A stretch of DNA of 64,000 nt from Phytophthora quininea (Eukaryota > Oomycota > Peronosporomycetes > Peronosporales > Peronosporaceae), in the NCBI GenBank assembly GCA_011947345.1, contig JAAVTG010000025.1, positions 1 through 64,000 on the forward strand. Direction: 5' to 3'. Positions within the stretch are counted from its first letter, which is position 1, and each line of letters begins with the position of its first letter. Position numbers and translations under genes: made by a program. Positions 10,797 through 20,370 of this stretch are shown here, piece after piece. The notes beneath the pieces are model-generated. The model was not told the DNA's origin and made no database searches. It was given only the letters and a program-made list of their open reading frames with translations.

Positions 10797-10815
10797 GGAA
10801 AGAAAGACAATGAGG
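10797..10815 (-). promoter_or_regulatory. Inr-like core promoter of the 10793 metallopeptidase
   Basis: The minus strand reads CCTCATTGTCTTTCTTTCC, with a TCATT initiator followed by a pyrimidine-rich stretch, only a few bases before the ATG at 10793. It resembles the element before the 3289 gene. Confidence 0.5.
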
Positions 10816-11706
10816 CAGAAAATTAAGCACGAAAGGAGCGGAGGCTGTGCCCCGTGTGATCTTCGACACGTTTTCGGCAACCCTGCGCACACCACGAAAG
10901 TGCGACAGCATAATAACGCCCGCACAAGCATTATGAAAGGACAGGTATACAGCATTTCGTGATGCAAGGCTTTCCCAATCACACCTTTACAAGCAGTCAC
11001 TTGAGGATGGGAATAAGTCGCGCTGTTTGAGAAACAGACGCGATCAGGACCTGATTGCGATTCCCACTTGCCGCGCAAACAGCCCGCACGTTGTGGCAAC
11101 CTTGGCCTCCTGTGTTCGCAGATCGCAGCCGGATGAGCAGGGCGACTCTTTCGCACAGCAAATTGTCACGATTCTTGAAGGAGAATTAGGAACAACCAAA
11201 CGCGGTAACTTGCATACCGACGAGTCCTCACTCACGTTCGATGACGTGGGGGTATCTTGTGGTGTTCATGTGTGTTGGTAGAGGGTTGAGAGGGAATCGC
11301 GTTCGTCGGCGGCAGCCGTCGAGAGATCCATTGTCGTGTGCTCACCATCCAAGTCTCAGTTCTATCACAGCTACACGGCCACGTTATCGCGATTGACAAG
11401 CGTCCAGCAGCTCTAATAGGGAGCCTAAGAAAGTTATCTCGGGTCCACCAAATGGAGCTAGCGAGCTGTGAATTCTCCGTCTGCTGACTATAGAAAATTG
11501 AAAGCCGGCCATGAGGTTGCCATGAAGCTCGTCTGCAGCTGCAGCTTTCTCATTTGGTGTGTCTTCAAAGCTACTGCTTCTCATGTGGTCTAAATATTTT
11601 TCAATTCGAGTCAAATTGGAATCGCTACTTAATCCCGCACACACGTCTACGTTGTCTTACACATGCTTTAAGTCCTCTATGAACTTGTGCGCCATTTCCC
11701 TCCGCT
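10816..11706. other. Intergenic, no gene supported
   Basis: An 86-codon minus-strand frame (11384-11644) is open, but it has no recognisable domain or paralog and I do not call it. The rest is noncoding between the start of the metallopeptidase at 10793 and the 3' end of the propeller-like protein. Confidence 0.4.
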
Positions 11707-14132
11707 TTAGCAGCCGAAGAAACGCACGACCTGCACCGACGTGTCCGTCTTGCCCTTGGACAGGTACGCCACGCTGCCGTCCGGGTACGTCTTCAACGCC
11801 TGGTAGCGGTTGCCCACCACCGACTTGTCCACCGTCACCTTCTCGCTGATGGCCTTGCCCGTCGTCGAGTCCAGCACCTGCGCGTAGATCGTGCGGTCGC
11901 CGCCCTCGGCCAGGTCACCGCCAGCAGAGCTGCCTTCCCACATGGCCAGCATGCCGCCGCTGCCGATCGAGGCGAGGTGCGGGGCGCGCTCGTTGGCGTC
12001 GGTGCCGCCCAGCTTGATGTCGTCCGTGGCGGCCGAGTCGAGGCCGAAGTGGATGAGGTGCACGGCGGCGTTGTCGCCGTCGCCGTTGCTGACCGTGGCC
12101 CAGTACTTCTTGCTGGAGGCCGATCCGTCGGGGACAATGTCGCCCAGGTTGGACGCGGCCAGGTCCACCGGGTAGATGGTGGCGTCCCAGTTGTTGGGCG
12201 GCATGATGCGGTTGTTGTTGTCGGTCTTGCAGATCGCCGCGTACTTGCTGGAGCGACTGTCGTAGGTGATGCGCTCGTAGGCCGAGTGCGAGCAGCCCCA
12301 GTCGAACGAGTCGGCGTTGGACGTGATGGAGCCGGACGCGTCCACGACCTTCATGCGGTCGCCCTGGTGGATGTTGATGCAGCCGCCCTCGGACGTGGAG
12401 ATGGCGGCGCCGAAGTAGGCGGCCCAGTTCTTGCCGTCGAACGCGAGGCGGCCGTGGTGGGCGTACCACCAGATCATGTAGACGTCCGGGCCGGTGGCGG
12501 ACGACGAGTAAGGAGGCAGTGACGCGCTGGACGACGTCAACTTGGTCGCCCACGACTCCTTGGCACCGTCGTAGCGCACCATGTACATGTCGTAGCACGG
12601 CACGGCTGGGTTGGGAGCAGTGCCGCACAAGTTGCTGGGACTGCCACAGTTGAGGGTGCCGCCACCTTCAGCGTCTCTCGTGCCGAGGATCACAAAGCCA
12701 TTTTCATCAGCGTAGATATCTGCGAAGTCGTTGAGCGGTACTTTGACGGCAGCCGTGCTAGTCAGCTTGTCGCTGGAGTCGAGTTCGCGAATGATAACGT
12801 TGTCACCGCTCTGGAACGCGATGCGTGAGCCGCCGTTGGGCAGCGCCGCGATGGCCACGACCTTGAGCGCAGCCTCGTCCTCGTTGCCGTCGACGGTGGC
12901 GCCTACGTCCACCTCGGTGACGACGACGCGGGGCTTAGCGCAGAGCTTGGTGTTGGAGGCCGTGGTGGAGTTGGTGGGGACGGTCGTGGGGGCGGCGGTG
13001 GTGGTGGAGTTGGTCTGACCGACGGCGGCCGATCCGCTGGCGCTCATGGCGACGGGGGCGTTGGTGGTGGTCGTGGGGGCGTCCGTGGTGGAGAAGCCGC
13101 TGGCGCCGTTGTCAGCGTCGGCGGCGGGCTTTGAGGCGGCCTCGGCGTCGACGCTGGTGGGGACGGTCGGGGCCGACGTCGAGTATTGGATAACGTCGTT
13201 TGAGCCCTCAGTCGAGCCCGCGGTGGAGCTCTCAGTCGTCGGAGTTGGCGTGGCGTCCTTGCCGGAGTTCTTTTCCTTGTCGGTGGAAGTTGGCAGAGTA
13301 GGGGCCGCGGTGGGGAACTGAACGGCGTCGTTCGATCCCGATGTTGAAGCGGAGGGAGAGGTCTGCGCAACGTCGCCGCCGTTCGAGGACGGGAAATCGG
13401 GCTCAGCCTTGCCCCACTTGTTGCCATCTTCGTCCGGGTAGGAACCAGCATTCGAGGTGGACGCGGCGCTAGCGTCAGCGTTCGAACCTGGCAGGTTGGC
13501 ATCATCCTTGCCCCACTTGTTGCCGTCCTCATCCGGGTAGGAGCCCTGGGTCACATCACCGGCGTTCGAGGTGGACGCGGCGCTAGCGTCAACGTTCGAT
13601 CCTGGCAGGTTGGCGTCGTCCTTGCCCCACTTGTTGCCGTCCTCATCCGGGTAGGAGCCCTGGGTCACATCGCCAGTGTTAGATGTCGTAGCCGCGCTGG
13701 CATCGACGCCAGACGCAGCGAACGAGGGAAGTCGGTATCACCCTTGCCCCACTTATTGCCATCTTCATCCGGGTATGATCCGGAGCTAGACTGCACGCCC
13801 GACGCGGTGTTGGAACTCTGCGTCACATCGCCGGAGCTGGACGAAGGCGAGGAGCCCGAAGCAGACAGAGACGACTGCGTAACACCGTTAGAGCCCGAAG
13901 TGGACGCAGCGCTGGCGTCAACGTTGGAGCCCGTGGAGGAGGTCGACGCGGAATCGCCAGGGTATCCCTTGACGATGCCCGGGGCAGCTTGACTGGCGGA
14001 CGAGTCGACGGAGGTCACCGGCACGTCGGTCGAGGCCTCTGGCGGGTATGTACCGGCGTCGCAATCGGTTGCAGACGCGGTGCTCGCGAGAACGGCGACC
14101 GCAGAGGCCAGCAGAACAGTATACAGACGCAT
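11707..14132 (-). CDS. Large secreted Ser/Thr-rich repeat protein with C-terminal propeller-like domain, one frame break
   Basis: The ATG at 14132 begins a signal peptide (MRLYTVLLASAVAVLASTASA). About 370 residues of low-complexity Ser/Thr/Ala/Asp-rich sequence follow, including four copies of SYPDEDGNKWGK (13408-13778) and spacers such as SNVDASAASTSNAGDVTQ. The C-terminal 400 residues (from KLCAKPRVVVTEVDV) form a globular domain with repeated strand-turn units, e.g. VVAIAALPNGGSRIAF, NGFVILGTRDAEGG and DGSVAYLSKGKTD, and a conserved-looking DWGCSHSAYERITYD. This suggests a beta-propeller, but I do not recognise the family. A one-base loss near 13727 (TTCCC-TCG) shifts the frame between the first and later SYPDEDGNKWGK units; translation on either side is otherwise clean, so a base error is quite possible. 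It is probably a wall- or matrix-exposed protein. An Inr element lies just upstream. Confidence 0.7.
13408..13778 (-). repeat. Four coding repeats, SYPDEDGNKWGK
   Basis: Four 36-base units at 13408-13443, 13507-13542, 13621-13656 and 13743-13778 encode SYPDEDGNKWGK with few base changes. They are separated by Ser/Ala/Asp-rich spacers, two of them nearly identical at base level. This suggests recent tandem unit duplication within the linker of the secreted protein at 11707-14132. Confidence 0.8.
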
Positions 14133-14158
14133 GTGTTGGTTGGAGTTGGCGCTGGAAA

Positions 14159-14176
14159 GCCAATTGCAGAATGAGG
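14159..14176 (-). promoter_or_regulatory. Inr/FPR-like core promoter of the 14132 secreted protein
   Basis: The minus strand reads CCTCATTCTGCAATTGGC, a close match to TCATTYBNCAWTTT, 27 bases before the ATG. It supports the chosen start codon. Confidence 0.6.
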
Positions 14177-14929
14177 ATGATCTCATTTCATTCGAACAGC
14201 ACGAGCAGCCAAGGGGTCATGACCGTACAGCTCGCGTCGCCTGGTCTTTGATTGAGTGCAACACTGTTGGAGCTTTCACAAGTCCCAGCTGGAGCAATGT
14301 CGTGCCGCTCGAAGAGCAGACATCCTGAGTACTGGTTGCTGTCAAGGCCATCAACGCTGCCGTTCTCTCGAAGCAGATGCGCATCTAGCAGTCACGCCGC
14401 CTGGCAAAACGAGCCCCGCGCTCTTCATAGAGACCCGCTCGTTTCGTTGAGCTCAACTGACAAAAGAGAGCGCGTGGAGGTCGTTTGGCAGTAACGCGCG
14501 GACCCGCACAACGCGATCTGCGTTTCAATCTGGAAAGGGATGAGACCGGCCACAGCAACAAGGACCCGACATCGACACGTCGGACTGCGCTGGCGAAGCG
14601 ACGACGCCAAACAATGTGGACTCATCGGTGCAGAGTGGCTATGCTTTGCCTTCAAGCAATAGGACGTTAGCCTTTTCGCTGTTTGTGGGCCTTCGAGCGA
14701 CAGCCGCTTTCAGGATCGCAGCAGGAGCAGATCCCAAGCATCGTCCGATCGAACCGCCATGCCTCCAGGCACCATCATTTCGCACCGGTTGGTGTCGTAC
14801 AAAGGCAAGCCAACAAAACTATCTGGCTAAAGCACACAGCAAACGTGGTTAGATGCCCTAGGTTAGAACTAAACGATTCGACACAACAACATGCTCGTTC
14901 CGAACGCGAGCAGCAACAAACACACTCGT
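14177..14929. other. Intergenic, no gene supported
   Basis: Several short frames overlap on both strands without domains or paralogs. No repeat end or RNA gene was recognised. Confidence 0.4.
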
Positions 14930-16875
14930 CTAAAAGTTGTAGCGGTCCTTGACGTTCTCCAGCGCGCGACGAATCATCCAGCCGTCGCCGTCGGTGACTG
15001 TCATGGAGCTGCCGGCCATCATGATGCACTTGGGAAGTCTTCGCCAGGCTTGTCCGCCACCTCGTAAAAGTCGGGAGACCGAAGCCGTGGCCGATCTCGT
15101 GAGAGACGATCGTGAGCTCCTCCTGATCGATGGTCTGCAGCATGTTCTCGAGGTTTACTTCTTGCCCCCAATCGTAGCCAAAGCCACCCTCAAGACCCTG
15201 CTTGGGCCACAATGACAGATCGAACGGCTCGCCCTTGCAGGCGGTCGTATCGACCCAGAAGTTGTTAGCGCTATCATAGACGCGGTAGCACGTCTGCGGA
15301 CACCGAGGAACGCCATTCTCATCGACTTCTCCAGTGTAGATCGTACCGAGTGAGTCGTCAGTCCAGTCAAGCAGCGACGCGTCCTTGACAGCGAAGCCCA
15401 CGATATTGACCTTGATCTCGTTGTACGGCCAGCAGTCATAGCCGATGAGCCAGTGGTTCCAAGCGGCGTACTGCCGTTCCAGCATGGCTTGGAACTTGGA
15501 CGCGACAGTTTTCGAGAGCTTCTCGGTACTGTCCCACCGCACGCAGTAGTTAAGCGTGCCCTTGTTGTGTACAATGTGGTCCATGATCCAGTTCTTGTTG
15601 TTGGTCACGTTCTCGCCCATGCGGTGCTCCCAGACCCAGTCCACGTACTCCGCGCTGATGTACGTGTTCGGATTGCCGACGACGCACTTGTCGGAGCCTG
15701 AGGTCACGTCTCCGAAGGAAGCATGGTCTCTAGTAGATGTTTGAGCTGTTGAATCTGAACCACCCTGCTGTTGTCCGTTCCCACTCGACGTCGTCGACGT
15801 CGCGGTGTCTGAGGAGGAGGTCGTTGAAGGAGTCGACGGGGTTTGTGCCTGTGACGATCCCTGGTCGGTAGTGCCGCTGGAAGCGGTCGAAGGAGTCGAC
15901 GGGGTCTGTGCCTGTGATCCTTGGTCCGTGGTACCACTGGAAGTAGTTGGGGGAGCAGGATCTTCGGAGGAAGACGGGGCGAAGGCGTCTCAACAGCACC
16001 CTGCTCTTGGGTGTCGCTGGACGTTGTTGAGGTCGCGGTGTTCGACGAGGATGCAGTCGAAGTAGCAGGCGGTGACCATCCCTGGCTTCCAGTTGCGGAC
16101 GTCGCGGGTATCTCTGTGTCATCTGAGCCGCTGCACTCAAGGCTGTATCCCGTCGTTGGAGTCGAGGTGTCATCGGAGCCACTACACTCAAGGCTGTATC
16201 CCGTTGTTGGGGTCGAGGTATCGTCAGACCCGCTGCATTCTAGACTGAAGGCGATATTTGGGGTCGACGCAGCGGAGCCCTCGTCCGACTCGCACTCGAG
16301 GCTCCCCAATCTTGATTACCACCAGTAGATGGAGGTGTCCACGAAGACGAAGCCGTTGACCCGCCAGGTGGCGACCAGCCTTGGCTTCCCGTCCCACTCG
16401 AAGGAGGCGCACCGAAAGATGACGAAGCCGTCGATTGAGCCGGTTGCGGCCAGCCTTGGCTGCCGATGCCGCCGCTCGACGGAGGCGTCCACGATGTGGA
16501 TCCAGTCGACTCGGTCGGTGGAGACCAACCCGTCCCGCTAGTTGACGGCGGCTGCCAACCTGTAGACCCTGTTGATAGCGACGCTACTGGCGTCCATCCT
16601 TGATCCCAGTTCGCGGTTGACGGCGTACTTGGCGCCATTGTCGGAACATTGTTGGAGGAAGTCGCCGTCGACGTCCATTGCGTTGGAGATTGAACCGTCC
16701 CGAAGCCATTGGCCCCGGGAGCAGGAGTCGAGCTGTCCATCTGGTTGTCCGGGGCTACGGTGCCGGCGGTCTGGGAGACATCGTTCTCACCGCTGAAGTC
16801 GAAAGCAGTCGAACTGGTAGCAAACACCGCAGCGAGAAGCACTGCGGAAGAGCGCTGGAATCGACTCGGCGCCAT
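14930..16875 (-). CDS. Secreted HExxH metallopeptidase with long Ser/Thr-rich linker (copy F), several frame breaks
   Basis: This is the sister of the gene at 9059-10793. It has a signal peptide (MAPSRFQRSSAVLLAAVFATSSTA), a linker with repeated TGW-PP blocks and three SLECSGSDD units (about 16110-16250), then the catalytic module (NWIMDHIVHNKGTLNYCVRW, GYDCWPYNEIKVN, DDSLGTIYTGEVDENG, HEIGHGFG) and a C-terminus DRYNF. Breaks by one base occur near 16306 (G run), 15985 (C run), 15077 (directly after HEIGHGFGL, the same homologous position as in the 9059 copy) and 15033 (C run). Between breaks the codons are fully conserved. Compared with its sister, about a dozen residues are missing in the WVWEHRMGEN-NNKNW segment. 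It may be a working gene with base errors or a young pseudogene. Confidence 0.65.
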
Positions 16876-16878
16876 CCT

Positions 16879-16897
16879 GAACAATTGTGCAATGACA
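16879..16897 (-). promoter_or_regulatory. Inr/FPR-like core promoter of the 16875 metallopeptidase
   Basis: The minus strand reads TGTCATTGCACAATTGTTC, matching the TCATT-N-CAATTG pattern of the oomycete initiator, a few bases before the ATG. Confidence 0.55.
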
Positions 16898-17208
16898 AGA
16901 GAGGGCTACCGTAGTCATTTTAATCGCTGCAACGCATCTTGGAGATCAACGTCTCCTTTACGAGGAGCTCTGGGATTAGTCTGTGTTCAAGATACATGCA
17001 GTATAATACATACACCGTACAATGAGCTGATCTTCCAGCTCGCGTCGACCGATTGCAGCACTAAAGCGAAATTGACTCAAGCATTTTATCTTGACGGAAC
17101 CTCGTGCCTGAACATTTCTTTTGAAGCGTTAGAACTCAGCCGTCAAATCTCATCGCTGCTGGCGGTACTACCGTAACATGTAAACACTTGCCGTGTAGAC
17201 TCGAGCAA

Positions 17209-17992
17209 TCACAACTTAACCTTGTAGTAGTCGGCCACTTTCACGTGCTTGGCGCTGCCGTAAAGTCCAGCAGCACAAGGTGCTCGAGCTCCATCACGTA
17301 CGGAATAAACCCGTGGTTCTTGGGCCAGTGCTTCATCTGCGGGTGTCTGTAAACAGATTAGTCGATGGATTAGAAACCCCGTTCTACCTATTACTCACTT
17401 GGAGAAGAGCACTTGCTCGGCGTATTGGCGCTTGTCCTTCTCGACGGGCGCCACTCGGCCAGTCAGCGACAGTCTCCAGCACGTCGGGTCTTCTGTGTCC
17501 ATGTAGCAAGCTTTCTCTCCTCCTTCAGCTTTCGACAACGCCACCGTCGCCTTTGGGTTCACCTTGAGATCCACCGCTGCATGGAAATCATAACAAGAGC
17601 ATAAGAAGCTTTACTACTAGATAATTATCGTTTGCCACATACAGGTGGGGTCCAGTGGCGGCAGGTAGAAGTACATGGTGCCTGTCGCGTTCTCCTTGGC
17701 AAAGCCGATGCCGTCTAGAGGGTATCAAACGTCAGAAGGACCCTCATCATTAGATTTATCGTCCTACCGCTGTAGGACAGGACGTTAGCGTAGGCGGCTC
17801 CTTGGAACGCCACGGAGATGGTGCCCATGACCCCCAGTCGTTCTCGTGCACCAAGATCCGAGCGTGTCTCGCGTGCATCATGGCGATGGGGCCGTCCACA
17901 TCGTCCACCAGAGACACCGTCGACGCGCTGTAGACACTCGCGTCGACCTGAGTCAACGACAGCAGCGCGAGAAGAAGCGAAAGGATCGTCAT
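17209..17992 (-). CDS. Secreted CREG-like protein (pyridoxamine-5'-phosphate-oxidase fold), four exons
   Basis: The ATG at 17992 starts a signal peptide (MTILSLLLALLSLTQVDA). The body has the CREG/PNPOx-like features HARILVHENDWG, GTISVAFQGAAYANVLSYS, GTMYFYLPPLDPT, VDLKVNPKATVALSKAE, MDTEDPTCWRLSLTGRV, FSKHPQMKHWPK and an end resembling VADYYKV. Three tiny GT-AG introns fit: 17715-17767, 17577-17642 and 17347-17398. Two one-base losses interrupt it, one in the run of C at 17831-17835 (G on the coding strand) and one near 17262 (T run). Both restore the family sequence if a single base is assumed missing, so they look like base-call errors. CREG proteins are secreted or lysosomal glycoproteins that bind no flavin; the oomycete role is unknown. 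Confidence 0.75.
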
Positions 17993-18096
17993 TATGAGCT
18001 CTTCCTGGGACGATTCCAAAGTGATTCGGAGGCTCTACATTGATTGGGCAAAGACACACTTCAACATGGAACGTTGACGCCATTGGGGCCATTTAT

Positions 18097-19044
18097 CTAG
18101 AGCAACTCGACCGAGATTGTCTGCTGCAGCGTGTACGTTTGGCCTACTGGAAGCGGTTGGTGCTGACTCACACGACCAGGCTCGACCGCCACCATGTTGA
18201 TGTATTCTTCGGCCCCGAAAAAGTCCTTGAACGTCTTGGAGCGCTCGACCCACGGGTTCCAGATGACGGCGTCGGTGGGCAGTGGAGAGCTCTCGGTGAT
18301 GAAGGCGGACTTGTCGACCGTCACGAGACGGTCCTTGGCATCGACGCCCTTAATGCTGACGGTGAGTGGCGACGGCGCGTTCTTGTAGATGTTGTCCGTC
18401 TCGGCGGCAAAGTCGATGAACTGGCGGGTCTCCGTCTTGTTCTGCTTGGCAACTTGGTCGTAGTACTCGAGGCCGTTCAGACCCTTAATAGTCACGCCTT
18501 CATCGCGGATGTCGTCGACCCACAGGTAGTTGTGCAAGAGCGCGTGGAACTCAATCTCCGACGTGAACGTGTTGCGTACGTGGAGAGCTGTCTCGAGGGT
18601 CGTAGCAGAGATTTTGACTTCGTACTCGAGCTCGAACTCGACCGGCCACATCTTGCGGGTCGAGTCACTGGCAGCCATCGTGAAGGTGGCGACGGTGACG
18701 TCGTCCGTGTTGGTCGCTTCGACGACTCCACCAAGAGTCCAATTGGTGACGCGAGCGAAGCCGTGGCCGGGTAGGCCCTTGGCACTGCCGAAGTTGGGGA
18801 AGACAATGGGGATGCCTCCCATAATGGGGTTCACGCCGTCCAGGTACGAGTGGTTGGACAGGAAAATGACGTCTCGGGTCGGGTCTTCAGCAGTGCGGAA
18901 CGACTTGACATGCGCTCCGAAGAGGAACACTTCAGCGTTCGATCCTGACGGGTGCGCGAGCTTGACGGTCTCCAGCTCGGCACACGCGATGACGCTATAG
19001 AAGGCGAGCAAGACTACGGCGTAGAACATTGTAGGCGCAGACAT
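18097..19044 (-). CDS. Secreted aldose-1-epimerase-like protein (glucose-6-phosphate 1-epimerase group)
   Basis: The intact frame encodes 315 residues. A signal peptide (MSAPTMFYAVVLLAFYSVIACA) precedes an aldose-epimerase fold: FLFGAHVKSFR, DVIFLSNHSYLDGVNPIMGGIPIVFPNFG, GHGFARVTNWTL, WPVEFELEYEV, FHALLHNYLWVDD, WNPWVERSK and EEYINMVAVEPGRV. Conserved Arg/His and Asp residues typical of D-hexose-6-phosphate mutarotases are present (GFAR, HNY, DAVIWNPW, EPG). The signal peptide is unusual for that enzyme group and suggests action on extracellular sugars. A second ATG five codons in (19029) is also possible. A close paralog lies at 32927-33883 on the other strand. Confidence 0.85.
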   Translation of the reverse strand: MSAPTMFYAVVLLAFYSVIACAELETVKLAHPSGSNAEVFLFGAHVKSFRTAEDPTRDVIFLSNHSYLDGVNPIMGGIPIVFPNFGSAKGLPGHGFARVTNWTLGGVVEATNTDDVTVATFTMAASDSTRKMWPVEFELEYEVKISATTLETALHVRNTFTSEIEFHALLHNYLWVDDIRDEGVTIKGLNGLEYYDQVAKQNKTETRQFIDFAAETDNIYKNAPSPLTVSIKGVDAKDRLVTVDKSAFITESSPLPTDAVIWNPWVERSKTFKDFFGAEEYINMVAVEPGRVSQHQPLPVGQTYTLQQTISVELL

Positions 19045-19384
19045 GGTGTCCACGTGGTGGCAATTTGCCGTATGAAGACCAAATGCCGTTGACTCTACGC
19101 ATTCTGATCGTGAGATGAACATCCGGTACACATTGTGGCCGGAACCGCACTTTGCTATTGTCTGGTGTGGTCTCACCGTCGTCGTTCGTGCTGCAGCATA
19201 ATCCGCTTGAAGAGGACAAACACAAAACTCTCTTGGGCAGGAAGCGACTCACCATCGCGCGAAGGATCTTCGACGTCTCGTAGGTTAGACAGTCTCGGTT
19301 CAATTGCTTCCACTGGAGCACATGGTTCACTATTCCGGCGTCGTTTGTCGTTTGTGCAGAATGACCTGCTACATCTTTCGCGTC

Positions 19385-20330
19385 AAGAAAGCTTTGTTCG
19401 CACCACGACGGAAATCGTGTGTCGGGAATGTTTTCCTGCGAACCGTGGAGATTTACTGCACGTGATGATATCCATTGACCATTTACTGGATGAATTTCTG
19501 GACAATCGAGTGTTTTCAAGGGCCTGCGAACTTGGAGCTCCAATTGAGATACTGGAGTTTTTGTTGGCATGTGTTGCACCTGACTGGAAACTTGCTGTGC
19601 TTGCTGCTGCTAAGGTCGGGCATCTCCATGTTTTGCGGTGGATGCTTGCTGAACGTTAGGATGGTCGTGGGCCGTGGAGAGCAGACTTTATAGGTGCACC
19701 GTGCGATGCCGGAATTCTCGAGGTGTTGACATGGTTGCACAGTAATACTCTAGGCAACTTCCCCATAAAACAAGGATGGACTGCCAAAACAGGCAGCTTG
19801 GATAGTTGGACAGGTATCGCCCGGAAACTAATTTACACAAAGCGATCCGTCAAGCTGTAGATACGATCATTTACGAGTTGCTTAGTGGTTACACAAGAAC
19901 GTGGCTGGGTCGTCACCCTGCGAGGACGTGTTGGAATCGGCAGCTTTGGGGGCATTTGGACATTGTGAAGTGACTGTACCAAAATCAATGCGGCCAATGT
20001 GCTTTCGATGCTCTCAGCTCTGCGGCATTCGGCGGTCATCTGGACGCTGTGAAGTGGCTACTTAAAAATCTGTTTGCCATCGGGTGTGCTTGTCGCGGTG
20101 GGAATCTCGAGATAATGAAATTGTACCACTAGCGCTTTAGTAGTTTATTTACCACGTTTGTAATGGATGAAGCGGCCAACTGCGGTCAGCTGGATATGGT
20201 CAAGTGGTTGAGCACCGGTGATGGCGCAATTTTCTTTTGGGAATGGAAGCAAGCTCACGAAACGACGGAAACCGCGAGGACTCAAGAAAATACGTCCACA
20301 GTTGACGAATTCCACTAAACTTGGTTGTGA
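19385..20330 (+). pseudogene. Ankyrin-repeat gene relic, plus-strand arm of an inverted pair
   Basis: The segment 19420-19660 encodes the N-terminal part of an oomycete ankyrin protein: VCRECFPANRGDLLHV, SIDHLLDEFLDNRVFSRACELG, EILEFLLACVAPDWKLAVLAAAKVGHLHVLRWML. Downstream, ankyrin-like pieces (ILEVLTWLH) are scattered over all frames with many stops. About 190 bases are roughly 97% identical, by eye, to the minus-strand copy around 21820-22015. It is decayed beyond one-base errors. Confidence 0.7.
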
Positions 20331-20370
20331 AATCGATTCGGAGCACCATCATTATGGTCTACCATAACCA

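Noticed and set aside
11384..11644. An 86-codon minus-strand frame
   Set aside because: It has an ATG and plausible composition but no signal peptide, domain, paralog or promoter element.
11915..12628. Long open frames on both strands within the propeller-like gene
   Set aside because: They are low-complexity Arg/His/Pro-rich shadows of a G/C-rich coding region.
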